Of a stretch of DNA of 64,000 nt, positions 1 through 12,300 are shown in pieces (position 1 is the stretch's first letter; every line of letters begins with the position of its first letter). Source of the DNA: Lyophyllum atratum (Eukaryota; Basidiomycota; Agaricomycetes; Agaricales; Lyophyllaceae). The position numbers and the translations under genes are program-made. Where the stretch lies: contig JACGCN010000027.1 of assembly GCA_014905825.1 (NCBI GenBank), forward strand, positions 558,001-622,000. The letters are read 5' to 3'. The notes under the pieces are model-generated. The model ran no database searches and was not told the DNA's origin. It saw only the letters and a list, made by a program, of their open reading frames with translations.

Positions 1-685
1 GCTCCGACTCGGGACAGGCAGCGGAATGGGCGAGCCCTCGCGAGGACATCAATAGCCCCGATCTCTACATCCCCCTCATGGCTCTCGTCACCTATATTCT
101 CCTTTGTGCCCTCCACGCAGGTCTCCAGAAGCAGTCCCATACAAAAGTATTGGGCGACGCCGCTTCGCGCGGACTTGCTGTTATTATCCTCGACTTCGCA
201 TTCGTTAAACTTGGGTGCTACTTCCTCAACGTACAGGACTCGAGTCAGGTCGTTGACCTCATTGCATACGGTGGTTACAAATTCGTTGGGTACGTCTTTC
301 TCATCTCCTACCCTTCCCTTCACCTTCCTAACCTACATCCCAGCGTGATATTTGCTCTACTCCCAAACTTCCTCTCCCGCTTGCCCGGACTGAACATGCC
401 CATACTCAAAACATTCCTGTTCATCTACGCTTTCCTCGCGAATGCCTTCTTCCTCGTATGTTTACCGTTGCCCATCTCACCTTCCTTCCTGCTCACTTCT
501 GCATCTCATAGCTCCGCTCCCTGCGTTCCGTCGTCCTTCCCGACCCCGCTGTGCAACTCGTCTCCAACCCGAACCCCACAAGCACCGCGACCCTCACCTC
601 CGCCGCACGGCGCCGGCGCATCATATTCCTCTTCCTCGAAGCCATCTGCCAGGTTCTTTACATGGGCGTGCTCGTTCGCATCTAA
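1..685 (+). CDS. YIF1: YIF1-family Golgi/ER membrane protein, 3' part
   Basis: This is the carboxy-terminal part of a Yif1 homologue; the gene begins before the window. Yif1 works with Yip1 in ER-to-Golgi vesicle transport. Three exons can be read: 1-289, 344-455 and 512-685. Both introns are short GT-AG introns (GTACGT and GTATGT donors) and the phases join cleanly. The joined frame starts with the Yif1 signature around PDLYIPLMALVTYILL, continues with DLIAYGGYKFVG, and later exons give hydrophobic segments (VIFALLPNFL, TFLFIYAFLANAFFL) followed by LRSLRSVVLPDPA, which fits the family's last loop. A final hydrophobic helix ends at VLVRI before TAA. Naive reading through the first intron gives a false 207-residue product. 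Family assignment is from motif recall; the 5' end cannot be judged. Confidence 0.85.
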
Positions 686-983
686 TGCTATGGATCGTTG
701 ATACCTGTACTTACCTCTTAAACTGGGTGCCGCACATCGCAGTTGAGATTGGTTCTGTCATAAAGTCGTGAACTGGCTGGGAGCTACTTGTTGGTCCTGG
801 GAGCCCACTAACGGACTAGATATACATAATTATCGCGGATTTCCCTCATAATAATAAGTTCCTCCATCCAATACCCTTGCTTTCATCCTAAGTACCATTG
901 TGCGAACCAGCATTATCGCCGATACCTTCAAGGTCCGCACAGGTCAGTTCCGACATGGCCATGTGTCCAAACCCACGATGTAT

Positions 984-1082
984 GGGTCGATGGCGTAGCT
1001 GGTTATCGCATCTGTCTAACATAGTCTCCTGACTAAATTTGTCGGTCACAGAAGGTCCTCAGTTCGAACCTGGGTCGACTCA
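984..1082 (+). tRNA. tRNA-Val(AAC) with about 25-nt intron
   Basis: A cloverleaf can be drawn: acceptor GGGTCGA pairs with TCGACTC, D stem GCG/CGC, anticodon stem TCTGT/ACAGA, T arm CTCAG-TTCGAAC-CTGGG, discriminator A. The anticodon loop reads C-T-A-A-C-A, giving anticodon AAC at 1018-1020. An intron of about 25 nt follows position 37, the canonical site. T-rich sequence downstream fits Pol III termination. Confidence 0.88.
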
Positions 1083-1156
1083 TCTTTTGCCTCTTTTCTC
1101 TTCTCATCTCTCCCTCCCCTTAGCACCGAAAATCCGTCATACCGACATGCACTCAA

Positions 1157-1250
1157 GGGTCGATGGCGTAGTCGGTTATCGCATCTGTCTTACATTCGGA
1201 AGTCCTCCGCTGCACACAGAAGGTCCTCAGTTCGAGCCTGGGTCGACTCA
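1157..1250 (+). tRNA. tRNA-Val(TAC) with about 20-nt intron
   Basis: Nearly the same sequence as the upstream tRNA, but the anticodon loop reads C-T-T-A-C-A, giving anticodon TAC at 1191-1193. The intron after position 37 is about 20 nt and unlike its neighbour's. The D loop has TCGG instead of CTGG. An eight-T run right after the gene is a good Pol III terminator. It lies 74 nt after the preceding tRNA in the same orientation. Confidence 0.88.
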
Positions 1251-1492
1251 TTTTTTTTATGTTTTGCTCTTCAACTGTTTCGCGAATATCCGACGTCCGT
1301 GAACATCGAACTTTTGAAGTACCCCTGGCCCCTGCGCCACAATCAATCCACAACATAGTGTTTTTCAGCTTCTCACTCACACTCGCATCCATGATGTACA
1401 CCGTCCAAGTGCTTGAGCCACTTCCAATTTGGCATAACTTCGAATGGATGGTACATCGCCCTATCAACAACTTGAACAAAGCATAATTGGGG

Positions 1493-2116
1493 CTACTCTC
1501 TAGTTCCAATTCCCAGATTACGAAGCAACCCACGCAGACGACCTGTCACCGACGATACCCCAAACCCCGTCTCCTGGCACATATCTTTCACCTTCTTCAC
1601 AACTTCCCTCATCTTCTCCTCGCCCTCCGATTCCAGCAGGTTATAGTCCCACCTAGAAGCCGGAGCGATATCGTCGCCAATATCCAACCTCGAATGGCGT
1701 GCCATCGCCTGCGGCTCCGGATCCAGGACGCCGGTATTCGCCGTGAACTCGTACACCGCGAATCGCGGGCCCATAGCGTTAAGGCCATACAGCTTTGGTA
1801 TCTTGAGCTCCCCGACGAAGCGCTCAAACTTCTCGCGCATTTCGTGGTCAGCCGCGGCGCGCGAGCCAACGTCTCTAGTGTCCGAACCGGGTTTAACGTC
1901 GAGGATGAACACGGGATGGTCCTCCTTCCTAACCACGAAGACCACGGTAGGATTCGCAGAACCGTGGAGGACAGGAGTCGGAGAAACGCGGTATCCCTCG
2001 TGGATTGGGAAGAGGTGTGTCAAGAGTGAATTATAGGGGGCGTTGTATCTGCTTTCATTGGTGGCGGCGCTGTCGACGCGATTGAACTGTTCTGATATTT
2101 CAGGGTCCCATGTCAT
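1493..2116 (-). CDS. Small protein of a PD-(D/E)XK-like fungal family (paralogue 1)
   Basis: A single 207-residue frame starts at MTWDPEISEQ. It is clearly homologous along its length to the protein at 34165-34806: both have APYN(S/T)LL..LFPI near residue 27, an F-V-V-(R/K) strand, HPVF(I)LDVKP near residue 75, RAAADHEMREKF.R, IPKLYGLNAMGP, and a closing RWDYNLLE..GE.KMR...KMC-like segment. The strand ending in L-(D/E)-V-K-P is what a PD-(D/E)XK nuclease core looks like; the role is inferred and a catalytic function is not shown. Such proteins are common as unnamed families in agaricomycetes. The two copies are only about half identical by eye, so the duplication is not recent. Confidence 0.6.
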   Translation of the reverse strand: MTWDPEISEQFNRVDSAATNESRYNAPYNSLLTHLFPIHEGYRVSPTPVLHGSANPTVVFVVRKEDHPVFILDVKPGSDTRDVGSRAAADHEMREKFERFVGELKIPKLYGLNAMGPRFAVYEFTANTGVLDPEPQAMARHSRLDIGDDIAPASRWDYNLLESEGEEKMREVVKKVKDMCQETGFGVSSVTGRLRGLLRNLGIGTRE

Positions 2117-2429
2117 CTCTTTTACTCAAGTCAGCATCGGGTCTACTTGCAGCAGATAACGTGAGCTTACCTGTGACTGCTTAGATTCACGAGGACGGTG
2201 AAGACGAGGAATAGCGATAGGTCGATCACCGATGTCTCAGATCTAAATGGCTCGGACTTGGCTATGCATTAGCAAATCTGTGAGATCGAGAGGTAACTCT
2301 AAAAAGGGTCTGTATGTCTGCAAATGTCAGATAGTCAGAATGCGACAATGTCTTTCGCCTTCATACCCCAGATTTCACGGATTCCATCTTTTGGGGACTG
2401 TGGCCATGGGCTATCTAGCTATCTAGATA
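2117..2429. other. Intergenic, no gene seen; small dispersed repeat
   Basis: No coding sequence is supported. Positions 2344-2391 carry a short sequence that recurs in diverged form at about 3867-3911. Confidence 0.5.
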
Positions 2430-3474
2430 GATTTGGGTCAGCGCATCGACCCGTAGATGACAGAATGAAAGTCGTCTTCTTGACTATTCGGTCGGTGTCA
2501 TCGATCTATGGGCAATTGAGGCACCCACATGCCAAGACGCCCTCCCGCGTTGACAAACGCGTCGACTTCCGAGGCTTGCTCCCTTCCCTCGTTCGCGTTT
2601 CACATGACGCTGCTTAGTGCTCAGTTGAGGCTGTTGGAAGCAGATGGATTTTTCCTTGCGAGAAAAGGTTTGTTGACGATCCTGAACAAATCCTGAACAT
2701 TCTGTTCCGTGATCATCGCGAGGCTCAGAGTTGAGTTTGATCCCGAGTCCTATAAAGAGATAGATCGATACATCGCCATCTTCGACACCTGTCGACGCTA
2801 TGACTCGGAACTATCGGAACCAGAACGACTTATTGTACAAGATGCCCAGTATTCTGCATAGCAGATATCCCTGCCTCTGTAACCGTTCACCGATCTCGGC
2901 GAGTTTCATGTTCGTGCTAACTTTCTCTTTAGACGTTAAACCTTCTCTTGGAATGCTCCGCAGAATATATGCAAGAATTTGAAGGCGACGAGCTAGACAT
3001 ATCCGAGGACATCGTGATCATGAATACCAAAGAGATCTCGAGTATCTCGAAAGGATCCTCTCTTCCTGTTGATTCATCTCCCACTGCCTTTGTCGGGCAT
3101 ACTGTGCAGGAGATCAGGGTTTGGTTCGATGCCAATATCACCCAGCCCGAACGGAAAGGGTTCATGCCCCACTGCTTCTTGGTGCTTGACGCGCAAAGCA
3201 TTGAGGACGAAAGCTGTCTTCTCGTGTGCACCCAGGACGCACCCCTGCAATCACTGCGCTGCGACTTTGACATAGCTCTGGAGAACGCAGTGCCCTGCGA
3301 CAATGGTCACTCGATTGAAGAAGGCTCGATGGGGCGCTTCATGAGGAGTGAGGTGATTATGACGAAGACAAATCAGTGATCAGTGGACCATGGCCCAAGA
3401 CTGTACATTGAAGGGGGCGAGGTCCAGCTACTACTAGATCAAGGATGGAGGGACTCTTCGAACTGGTAATCTGA
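2430..3474 (+). pseudogene. Local repeat family, copy A (decayed unknown gene)
   Basis: This is one of four full-length relatives in the window (others near 37872, 59005 and 60316). The 5' exon region (about 2510-2880) encodes AQLRLLEADGF and ESYKEIDRYI..DTCRRYD as in copy B, but has an in-frame stop after the GLLTILNKS stretch and a short insertion after CRRY. The 3' exon, after an acceptor at about 2934, encodes ECSAEYMQEFEGDELDISEDIVIMN, then PVDSSPTAFVGHTVQEIR, FDANITQP and FLVLDAQSIEDESCLLVC. It stops early (TGA at 3377-3379) where copy D continues to an NW end, although the homologous DNA goes on to about 3470. The family is not recognised. The copy runs directly into a tRNA-Val gene. 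Confidence 0.6.
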
Positions 3475-3523
3475 TATTTAGCCTGGGCGTTCCGGTTGTG
3501 GTAATCTTGAGATCCTCAATTCA

Positions 3524-3605
3524 GGGTCGATGGCGTAGCTGGTTATCGCATCTGTCTAACAAAACACAACACAGAAGGTCCTCAGTTCGAACCTGGGTCG
3601 ACTCA
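3524..3605 (+). tRNA. tRNA-Val(AAC) with about 8-nt intron
   Basis: Same cloverleaf as the gene at 984, with anticodon AAC at 3558-3560. The intron is only about 8 nt (AAACACAA) between loop position 37 and C38. The gene starts about 50 nt after the end of repeat copy A, the same arrangement as copy D and the truncated tRNA at 61382. Confidence 0.88.
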
Positions 3606-4269
3606 TTTATTTTTGCCCTTCTTCGCGTCCAACATGCAAGTACCCGCAATTGCAAACAACTGCTGCACTTAAATCATTAGAAGTCGTGTCAACTGCCTTT
3701 CACGTCTCCTATCTCCAGCGTTTCCTGCCCTTCGTTAATCGTGGCGGCTTCAAGACTTACCTCTTCCCCTTGTCCTATCCGGTGTTCCCACCACCATTGT
3801 CCTCCACTGGACACTCAATTAGCATGTACGGTGCGCGCAGGGACGTCAAGGTCATTCTCTCCGGCAGGACAGTGTCTTCGCCTTCATACGCTAGGTTTCG
3901 TGGATTCCATGCAGAGGGAGCTCTGGATCAATCTACATACATCTTCGAACATTGTGTCGCATCTCCTCGATTATGAGAGACATGGTGGTCAAACACTACT
4001 TCCTGGGGCAAGACTTATTCAAGGAGCGCTTTCCACTCTTCTAAACGCATGAACAGTGGATATCTATGAGAATAGAATGACGCTTAGAACCTATCATTGG
4101 CCTTGAAGCCTCCGGCGTCATCGCTAGCCAGACTGGCTCTCTTAAGGCTTCGATATGCCCCAACGGGTAAGCGCCAGCTTTTAGACGAGAAAAGCCAGCT
4201 ATAGATAATCGCGTGCGGCACGTAGGTGCCCATCTGCAAGTTTTTAGTCGTGGTCCATGATACATGCTA
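3606..4269. other. Intergenic, no gene supported
   Basis: Open frames here are short and resemble no known protein. A diverged duplicate of the 2344-2391 sequence lies at about 3867-3911. The last part is the 3' flank of the beta-galactosidase gene. Confidence 0.5.
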
Positions 4270-7200
4270 CTAGTGGCGCAAGGTGCCCCAACCAGGATTA
4301 TTCACTTCTATCCCATCCACACCGCCTTTGTACACCGCGCTTGCTACCAGCTTCAGACTGGGGATTTTCAAATTCTGGGCTTCTTTTCCAAGGCTCCATA
4401 GACTAACAGCAACGACATTGGGGCCGGCGTAGTTGAGGATGCCTTTATGCACGACGAAGGAGGTCTGCGGACCAATGTTTGCCACACGCTTTCCGAGCTG
4501 CCAGCCGTTTACGTAGAGCTGGGCTAATATGGTCCAGAGGACACGTAGTGAACAAGGATCAAAGCTGAGGAAACCTCTACGCACCCCGATAATGTCCAGT
4601 TTGTGGATCGAATACGATGGAGAGCGGGATATCATGGTCTTTAGGCAAGTTAAGATTGATCGTCGTGCGGAAGAATCCCACCTGCAGAATACAGTGCACC
4701 AAAGTCAGAAACCAACGTGATCCCAATCTGAACTCTCGTATCAACACTTACCCCAGGGTTTGTGAGTCCTTGAAAAGGCGTACGCATTTCCCATGCCGAG
4801 TCATCGAAATTGGGGAGGTGCCATCCCATTCTCTTCATAAGTACGTAGATCAGAGGTCTGGACGTCTTTTACATAATGGCCTTCACACCTCAGCATACAA
4901 TCCACCTGGAAATTATGAGTTCGTGCATCCATACCATGACTCAAAGACTCGCGCTCACCTTCATTCAATATTTTACGTGTCTTGTCAGGAAAGTTTTCCC
5001 CTCCAAAATTTCCTGCCAGTTTCCATGCAGTGAACTGGGCGTCCTCTGGCCGTCCTTCGAGGTAATAGCCCTAACGGTCGCACTCCAAGATGAAACACCA
5101 GTATGGCGCTCTCATGGTATTACTGCGCACCTGCAAGCCTCGTGGTTGCTGTAGATCACGCTGCCGACCACCGGGAGTGCAACAGACGACCTGGCCAGCC
5201 AGATTTCCGCCCATATGACTGAGAGCCAACTTGAGATACGTATGAACGATGGGAGCCAAAATCCATCCTTACTCTTGCAAGACCGTAACATGATTCTCGC
5301 CTGTTCGGAGCATGTCTGTAGTTACTGGCCAGGTTTCATTATTAGTCGCGAGACGCGTATCTGAAGCACCCAGGTAGTGGTCGTTTAGCCATACGGACGC
5401 CGCGAAATGAATGCCACCTGAGACGCTGATGTTCACCGCTGTGGGAGCAGGTAATGACGACTTATGTTCAAAGCTACCGCGCCAGAGGAGATTTCCAGCC
5501 TATTGATTGGGAAGAGAGTGACATGAGAAGGTAAGTAATGCGAAAATAGAGAAGCGCCCACATGGAAGCCATAGTCGTCGGCGTAGAGTATCCAGGGCCC
5601 GCCATAGTACGGGGGAAAAACGTTAGTAGTGGTGGTATGATCAGCCATCACGAGCGACGCATCATTGAAAGTGCTCCTGGTCTCAGGAAGTGAGTCGGCG
5701 TACTTCCAATGAGCTGTCATCAGATCCGGAAGACGGGCCTTCGTCGTAGGACCCGTGAGCCATGCTTCCCATGTGCCTGCATTATTTCTTCGAAGACCAG
5801 TAACACGCTGTCCGTTCCAAGTAATCATGCTCAAGGTACTGGGGCCGAACACCGTGAGTGGTGTTGTAGTGGAGAGATCCCCCGTTAACGCGAGTGTATT
5901 CCGCGAGAGAGTTGCGGTTCGGACAAGATAGGGGCCAGAGATAAGCAGAGGTGCTGACGCGCCAACATCTATAGAGTCAGAGAAGTCTCCTTTGCCAGAT
6001 ACAGTAGGCATCCAAAGACTTGATGCTGTGTCATACTCTAGTCAGCGATGACAAGGACTATATTCCTTTTAGAGCTGCTCAGTCGGACAGTTGTGAGTCC
6101 CGGTGCAACGGTGAAGTTAATAATGAAGGCTTGGCCATCCTGTGCTGCATGTCAATATACCATACTCCCTATGTGATGGCTGCATGACACCAACCTTGCT
6201 GTACTCAGTTTGGACTTTGGTCGCTCCAACGGTGGCTATGTTCGGCGATACTTCCATCGCAAAGGCAACCTCGTAGACTAGACCCTTCGTGCCGTAGACA
6301 ACAAGGGCATCGTCCCCGTTTATTTTGAGTGTTGAAAAAAGCATCGCGGTCGAGTAATGCAGCCTGGAAGAACCGAAGGATAAATCGGTACTTGGAAAGG
6401 GATCAGTATTTGTGCTGAGAACAAGATTGGGATAACGAGCGAGCATACCTAATGATGAATGAATCACGGCCCAACAATGTGGCCCTTCCACCTAGCTGTG
6501 GTACCGCTGTTTCGAGCGAGCCTACTTTCAGCTTCAGGGATACTGTGGCGCTTGAAGCATGCTATTAGCGCGGATATCCTGCAATAAATAGTAAATAAAC
6601 ATACGGGTCGCTTGATTTGGTGTGTCGGATGATGTAAAATGATGAACCAGTCTCTGGATTTCGAAGATGAGTTGTAGAGACGCCAGGAACGGTCGTGTTA
6701 TCCTCTCCTAAGGTTTCAAAGTAGACGGCAGAGCCGATCAGCTATTGAATTCAATAATACTAGCGCCATTACCTTTCCAGGTTGTCATTCTGAAGTCGGA
6801 AAATGACCGCAGGAAGAGCGATTGTAGCTTGAGCTCTCCATATTTGGCAGAAAGCTCCCTTGATTCCGTTAATGCAGCGCCGTAGTCCTAGAATGAAGAA
6901 TCAGGTGAAGGAGTCTCGCTTTTTGAGTGGTTGGTTAATCACATAGGACGTGTATGCATCTAATGAATCAAGATGGAATGAAATGAATAAGTAGGTTCGC
7001 TGTGTTTGCCATGATGACATACTCGTGTATGGAAGTTGTCCCCATGATGTGCCACCCTACGTGCGTAGTCATAACGAATGCGTTAGCCTCTTCAAGAGCT
7101 AAAACTCACGAAAAACATGTAGAAATTGACCTAATCCATAGTTTTAACGCTGGGACTAATAATCGGTCCGAACCAAGTACTCACTGCAGTAACTCCGTTT

Positions 7201-8603
7201 GCCCACAAATGGTAATTGTGAACACGCTGGAAACTGTAAAAGTAGATAAGACTTAGCCGCAGAGCTGAACGAATTTTTAGAGGATTTACTTCGGGTTTGT
7301 TAACTCTCGACAGCCGGCGTAGCCACCCGTGGAACCCCATGCATCGTAGGAACCACCTTGAAATCTAATGATCATGAGCGGGGTCACTTATGGGTGGGTA
7401 TTATATACGTACTCCGGAAACATGAAAGGGATCCCCGGGGTGACAGACTCGTGGTATGTCCTCCAAATCGTCGGAATATCTCTCCAAACATTAGGGTTCG
7501 AACAATTGAAGGCTGGGAAGCGTAGAACATACTCGACTTGAATGATATTAACTCAACACGACAAACACTTACAGACAGGATATGCATCGATGCCATAGAT
7601 ATCCGCGGCATCCACCAGGTTTCGGAACATACCTGGGTCGTTGACCATGGTAGGCACAACCTGTCATTAAACGTTGGATGATTTCTCCACCAACGAAGCA
7701 AGCGCAAGGTACTCACAATACCCATGTCTATTGCCCTCTGACGGAGTTCTTCAACATATTCATTTTGGCCAGCTTCAGACGGGTGTGAGAAGTGTTCCGA
7801 TGGGCGAGGCGCAGTCGGAATAGGAACTCACGGCCATTGTAAAACTCGTTTTCAATCTGCAGCATAATTACTGGACCGCCTTGTGTAATCTGATTTTTTG
7901 CAATGACTGGTATTACCGCGTCCCACTGAAAGTCTAAGTAAATTTACTATCACCAGATATTCTGGGTTAAAAACAGACGCACGTAGTCTTGCCACGAATT
8001 GTGAAAGTACGTGTCATTGCTTCGAAGCTCCCCGTTATACTGATTCCAAGACGGATCGCCGGGTATCGTCAGAACGTGCCCTGGAAGGCCGCCGGCAGTA
8101 GTCTCTGCACTGGTCGGTTCAAGCTCCATGAGATTATATTTCTAAAGGTCTCGTGTAACCCAGATAGCTTACTTGATGTACGGTCCTGGTCGCGCGATTA
8201 TCCATAATCCAGCTTCTTTGGCAGCATCAAACAACGGCTGCAAGTCATTGATCCCTGTCATATCGATCTCTCCCTGTCTTGGGTTGAGGAGATGCCAATG
8301 AACGTAGATAGAGAGCGCATTGAGCCCTGCTGCCTTTGCATTTTGGGTGACGTCTTTCCAGAGTCCAGGTACGGGCAGTCTCCATGTATGAAATTCGCCG
8401 GATTGCAAGAATGTCCTTTTTCCGCGTATGAAGAATGAATATTGGTCCCAACCCACTTCGTCAGTCAATCCAGTAATGTTGACTTCGGTGTACGCGTTAT
8501 GCGGGCTAATGGAGGATACTTTGGGCTCAGCCGCGACGGAAATGCTGTGGACGATCCCTAGGAACGCGAGTAACGTGCTTTTCAGTGACGTGGCGAGATG
8601 CAT
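4270..8603 (-). CDS. lacA: Secreted beta-galactosidase, glycoside hydrolase family 35
   Basis: The enzyme removes terminal beta-linked galactose from hemicellulose and pectin side chains outside the cell. The start at 8603 opens a signal peptide (MHLATSLKSTLLAFLGIV). The gene is cut by many short introns, so no long frame exists. In order one reads FLQSGEFHTWRLPVP, RPGPYI joined over an intron to NAETTAGGLPG, the acid/base motif MLQIENEFYNG (about 7810-7850), the nucleophile region PEFQGGSYDAWG (about 7330-7430), HTTTTNVFPPYYGGPW and ADDYGFHVG (about 5570-5660), GWHLPNFDDSAWEM, VGFFRTTINLNLP, and the closing LYVNGWQLGKRVANIGPQT through NPGWGTLR. The nucleophile Glu codon is split by an intron. 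These domains match the large LacA-type fungal enzyme. Both key glutamates are present and no break was found in the junctions checked; not every exon edge was solved. The symbol is by family resemblance. Confidence 0.88.
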
Positions 8604-9313
8604 GGGCCAAGAGCGAAGCAAGACGCGAAGAAAAACAGAAAAACCGAATGTTATATATAATAGGTAGTGCATCCCGGCACCATAGTCTGCTGACCGCCGC
8701 ATATGGGACCGGGACATATGCGGCCCGTGTAGAGAAGTCTTCACATGAGCGAAGTGGGGAGATCAGTCCATATGATATGGAGGAGAGACAGTTTTGCAAA
8801 GATCGCCATATGCATGTCGCAGGGTCCGTAAGCAGCTTCAGGGACTCGATGCGAGACTGAAGGCGAAAGCCAGGTAACAAAACCATTGACACTACAGAAG
8901 GTGTGGACGGGGGTGCGGAGGAGAAGAGGCTTCTGGCATTTGCTCATGAGTACAATATGACAATGAAGAGGAATTTGGTCGGAAGAAATTTGCGGCTTCT
9001 TCCGTGTTTGTAAGATCGGTGGGCTCACGCTTGGTGGCACCGTCGTAGATGTACGGCACTTCTGGTATTGCTGCGCTGCCCAGAGGGTCAATACGCTGCT
9101 AGTTGCTATAATCTCTTGCCACTGGCCGTGGACGGTACTCTCCGCCGCCCGATGAGGTCAGACCCCAATAATGGCCAAACCTCTGAATCGGTGGCGCTAC
9201 GAAATGGCGCACCCGAGGATCTCCAATGAGTAAGTGGTCCAAGATTTCCAGAGTCTATTGTAATGTTCATAAAGCGGCGTACATCGTCTAATGATACAAC
9301 AAAGTCATTTCTT
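8604..9313. promoter_or_regulatory. Upstream region of the beta-galactosidase gene
   Basis: About 700 nt lie between the beta-galactosidase start and the 3' end of the transporter gene, both on the minus strand. It should hold the beta-galactosidase promoter. No coding sequence or specific site could be named with confidence. Confidence 0.45.
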
Positions 9314-12300
9314 TTAGGTTAAAGGCTCTAACACATTGAGGCTTGGCCTACATTTGACAATTAAAGATCAGAGAATGCGAAATCGAGTAGAACAGGGGAC
9401 GTACCCAAATGTCTGTCCTTCAGGTAGGAATTTGAGAGGTGTGCTCTTCCAATCAGCAGTGTTCCTGAACACTGAGTTGCCCCACCTAGCATGCGTTGCG
9501 TCAACAGTGACTCTTCGAAACGGATTTTATACAGATGGATGATAGAGTAAGTTACTCACCAGCTTCGGATGGTGCTGTCCCCGATGTTTCCACTGAGCGG
9601 GTATTGTAAGCTGCAAGGATAAATAGTGATTAATAACCGCCGGACGAAGGCTTAATGCTGAAGAGCGTACCAAAAAAATATGATAATGACTCCCACCGCC
9701 GTCCCAGCATCCAACGCCGCCGACAGCACATCTATCGTTAAACAACGTAAGCGAGAGCTTCAATTGAGAGGATGTAGGGACGCACAATTATACTTAGCCC
9801 AATACGAGAAATTTTTCCTCCTTACAACATACTGGAAGAGAAAACCAATGATAGCCCAAGGGACATAGTTGACGGCGCTTGCTGGCGGTATCGAGCCCAC
9901 GCCTGAGAAGATGAGGCTGGAGTCCAGGTTAGCTGGTGTAATCAACCAAACCTTCCGCCCAACAAAGGCGCGACTATATGTACTCACGGGAAGCTAAGAA
10001 GAATTCCAAGTTGGTACGGTGGTACGCGAAGGATGGGAGGAGGCTTACTTTAGATAATTTAAGATACTGTTAGGATATCGTCGTGTGATGAGCCAGAGGA
10101 TAACGGGGCATGCGGCGCCAATGAGGAAGAAAAATGACAAAGCTAACGACGACAGGGTCAACCTGCAGCTCTACAACAGAAGGGAAGCAATGTCGTACAA
10201 CTACAAGCCGTTTCAGCGGAGTTCCGTCGTCCCAAGAATGGAAGTCGCTCACTAATAGATTTGGCCTGAGGAGAACTGCAACTTAGGACCGATAACGCCC
10301 CACTACAAATCAATGATTAGAGCCGCGACCTGCAAATGGCCAGATAGTGAGAGGCATTACAATAATAGATGCTGTGCCGAAGACTCTCGTTGAGTTGCAT
10401 GTGAAACTGTGGAAGTTCAGCATCTCCGAACGACTACATACGGTCAAAGTGCACGGACTTGTCTTTCTGATCCTCATTGCATAGATCCCTATGCGAGTGT
10501 GTTTGTTAGTCTCCAATCCCACATCCACGCGGCGCCGCCAAGGGACTTACGGTATATTAGTGAACATCCTGCGGTTAAAAATTTTGTCAGGAAGACTTAC
10601 ACACAGTGCAACAAGATAAAACTTTCTCACCAAGACATGACTCCGAGTTGCACGGTTCCGGCGATGATCGTGGCAACAACCTTGAGGAACAGTGTCAGAA
10701 TAGGGCGTCCCGGCAGAAGGCTATTACATACTTGACACCAAAACATTGGACGCGGTGGGACCTACTTGCCAGCATTAGATGCGAAATACTAAAGGATCTG
10801 AAGGGGCTTGCCTTCATGTAACTATGTCCGAACCCACAGATCAACAACTACAAAAATAGGATATTGGACGCGGAGAAACTTACTGGCCAAGTTTGAAATC
10901 CGCCGTGAATTGCATAGCTAAAAGTAGGTCCAAATCAGCCATTTGTCCCGCACTACTGATGTCGAAAGCCTACCTTGCGACATCGTTATGTACCCATATG
11001 TCTAACATGTAGCGTGATTATCAGTGCCAGGATTCGTGGTGCTCGAAATTAGTAGGAAATGCACCTTGAACCTGACGAAAGACGCGGATTCGGTTAATGA
11101 TTGGAGCCGAGTACGGAGAAAAGACGGAGGAAGAGCGCACATCATCATCGCATTCGGCTTCCCTAAAATAGGTTTCATATCCGTATCAGCAAGGGTAGCA
11201 TGAGAAGCGACGAGCAATCCCCACCTGGTATCATGAACCCAATGATGAGCTCCGTGATAACGCTGCGGGCAGTGGCTTAGCGATAATTATGGTACTTTCA
11301 CAAGGTGGCCGAAACGCACTTGAGTCCTATTTGGCGATTGGTGACCGCTTGTATCATGCCTGTAACGCCGTCAGGAGAAGAAAACCGTCGAAAGGGTATG
11401 GACATACCTATCGGGATCACATAAATGACGGCTACAGAAACTTCCATCAGCGACGGAAGCAGAGTGTCGGAAGAACAATTCCTACAAACGATGAGCGCAA
11501 TAACCAGCGCCCAGATAGTCATGCCGGCTGGCCAGACTTGGATGCATACACAGGCGAACGTGAAGGTTACAGCTAAAATTCGAAAGGTTGATTTAATATG
11601 GTTTGAAAGGAAAGGCTCGGAACTCAATGCTCACCAAAAATACACAAATAGTACCATTCCGGAACTTGGTAGCACGTCGGTCAGCGTAACTCCTAGAAGA
11701 AATGGAATCTGCTGAACAAACCTTGGGGATATTTGGCCATAAGGCGAGCGTGGATATCTGGCGGTTCACGTAAAGACCGTTTGAATTGCACCTTGATCGG
11801 CTTGTAGAAGTGTATGATAGCTGTGACATGCAAATGAGCTTGGAGCAGTTGACGGAGGGACCAACACTTTTACCATGCGTTATGGTCGCTGAAGTGGACG
11901 GATGATGAGTCCACACATCTATCGCGGAGGCAGAGTACTCACCAGCGATGGAAAGGAATGAGAGCCCGTATGACACCACGAAAGTTACTCTGAGGAGGTG
12001 ATGAATGGAATGTTGGCAAAAAGTTCCATGCATGGAACTTACGACAAATATACAGGGCTGTAATCCCTATACGCCTGAACGCGGATACTAGCCTGCTCGT
12101 CAATGATTTTAGTCAAGTTATATGGTCGCCCGGTATTGTCGTAAGCCCTAGATGAAGAGATCCTAACACAGAACGCATGTTAATTGATACCCATCAATTT
12201 CGCGCGAGGACTCACGGCATGTACTGGCTGAAGAAAACGTTGTTGTACTGTCAACCAATGGAATCAGGACATTCGTTCTTTTACCATAAAGGCAAACACA

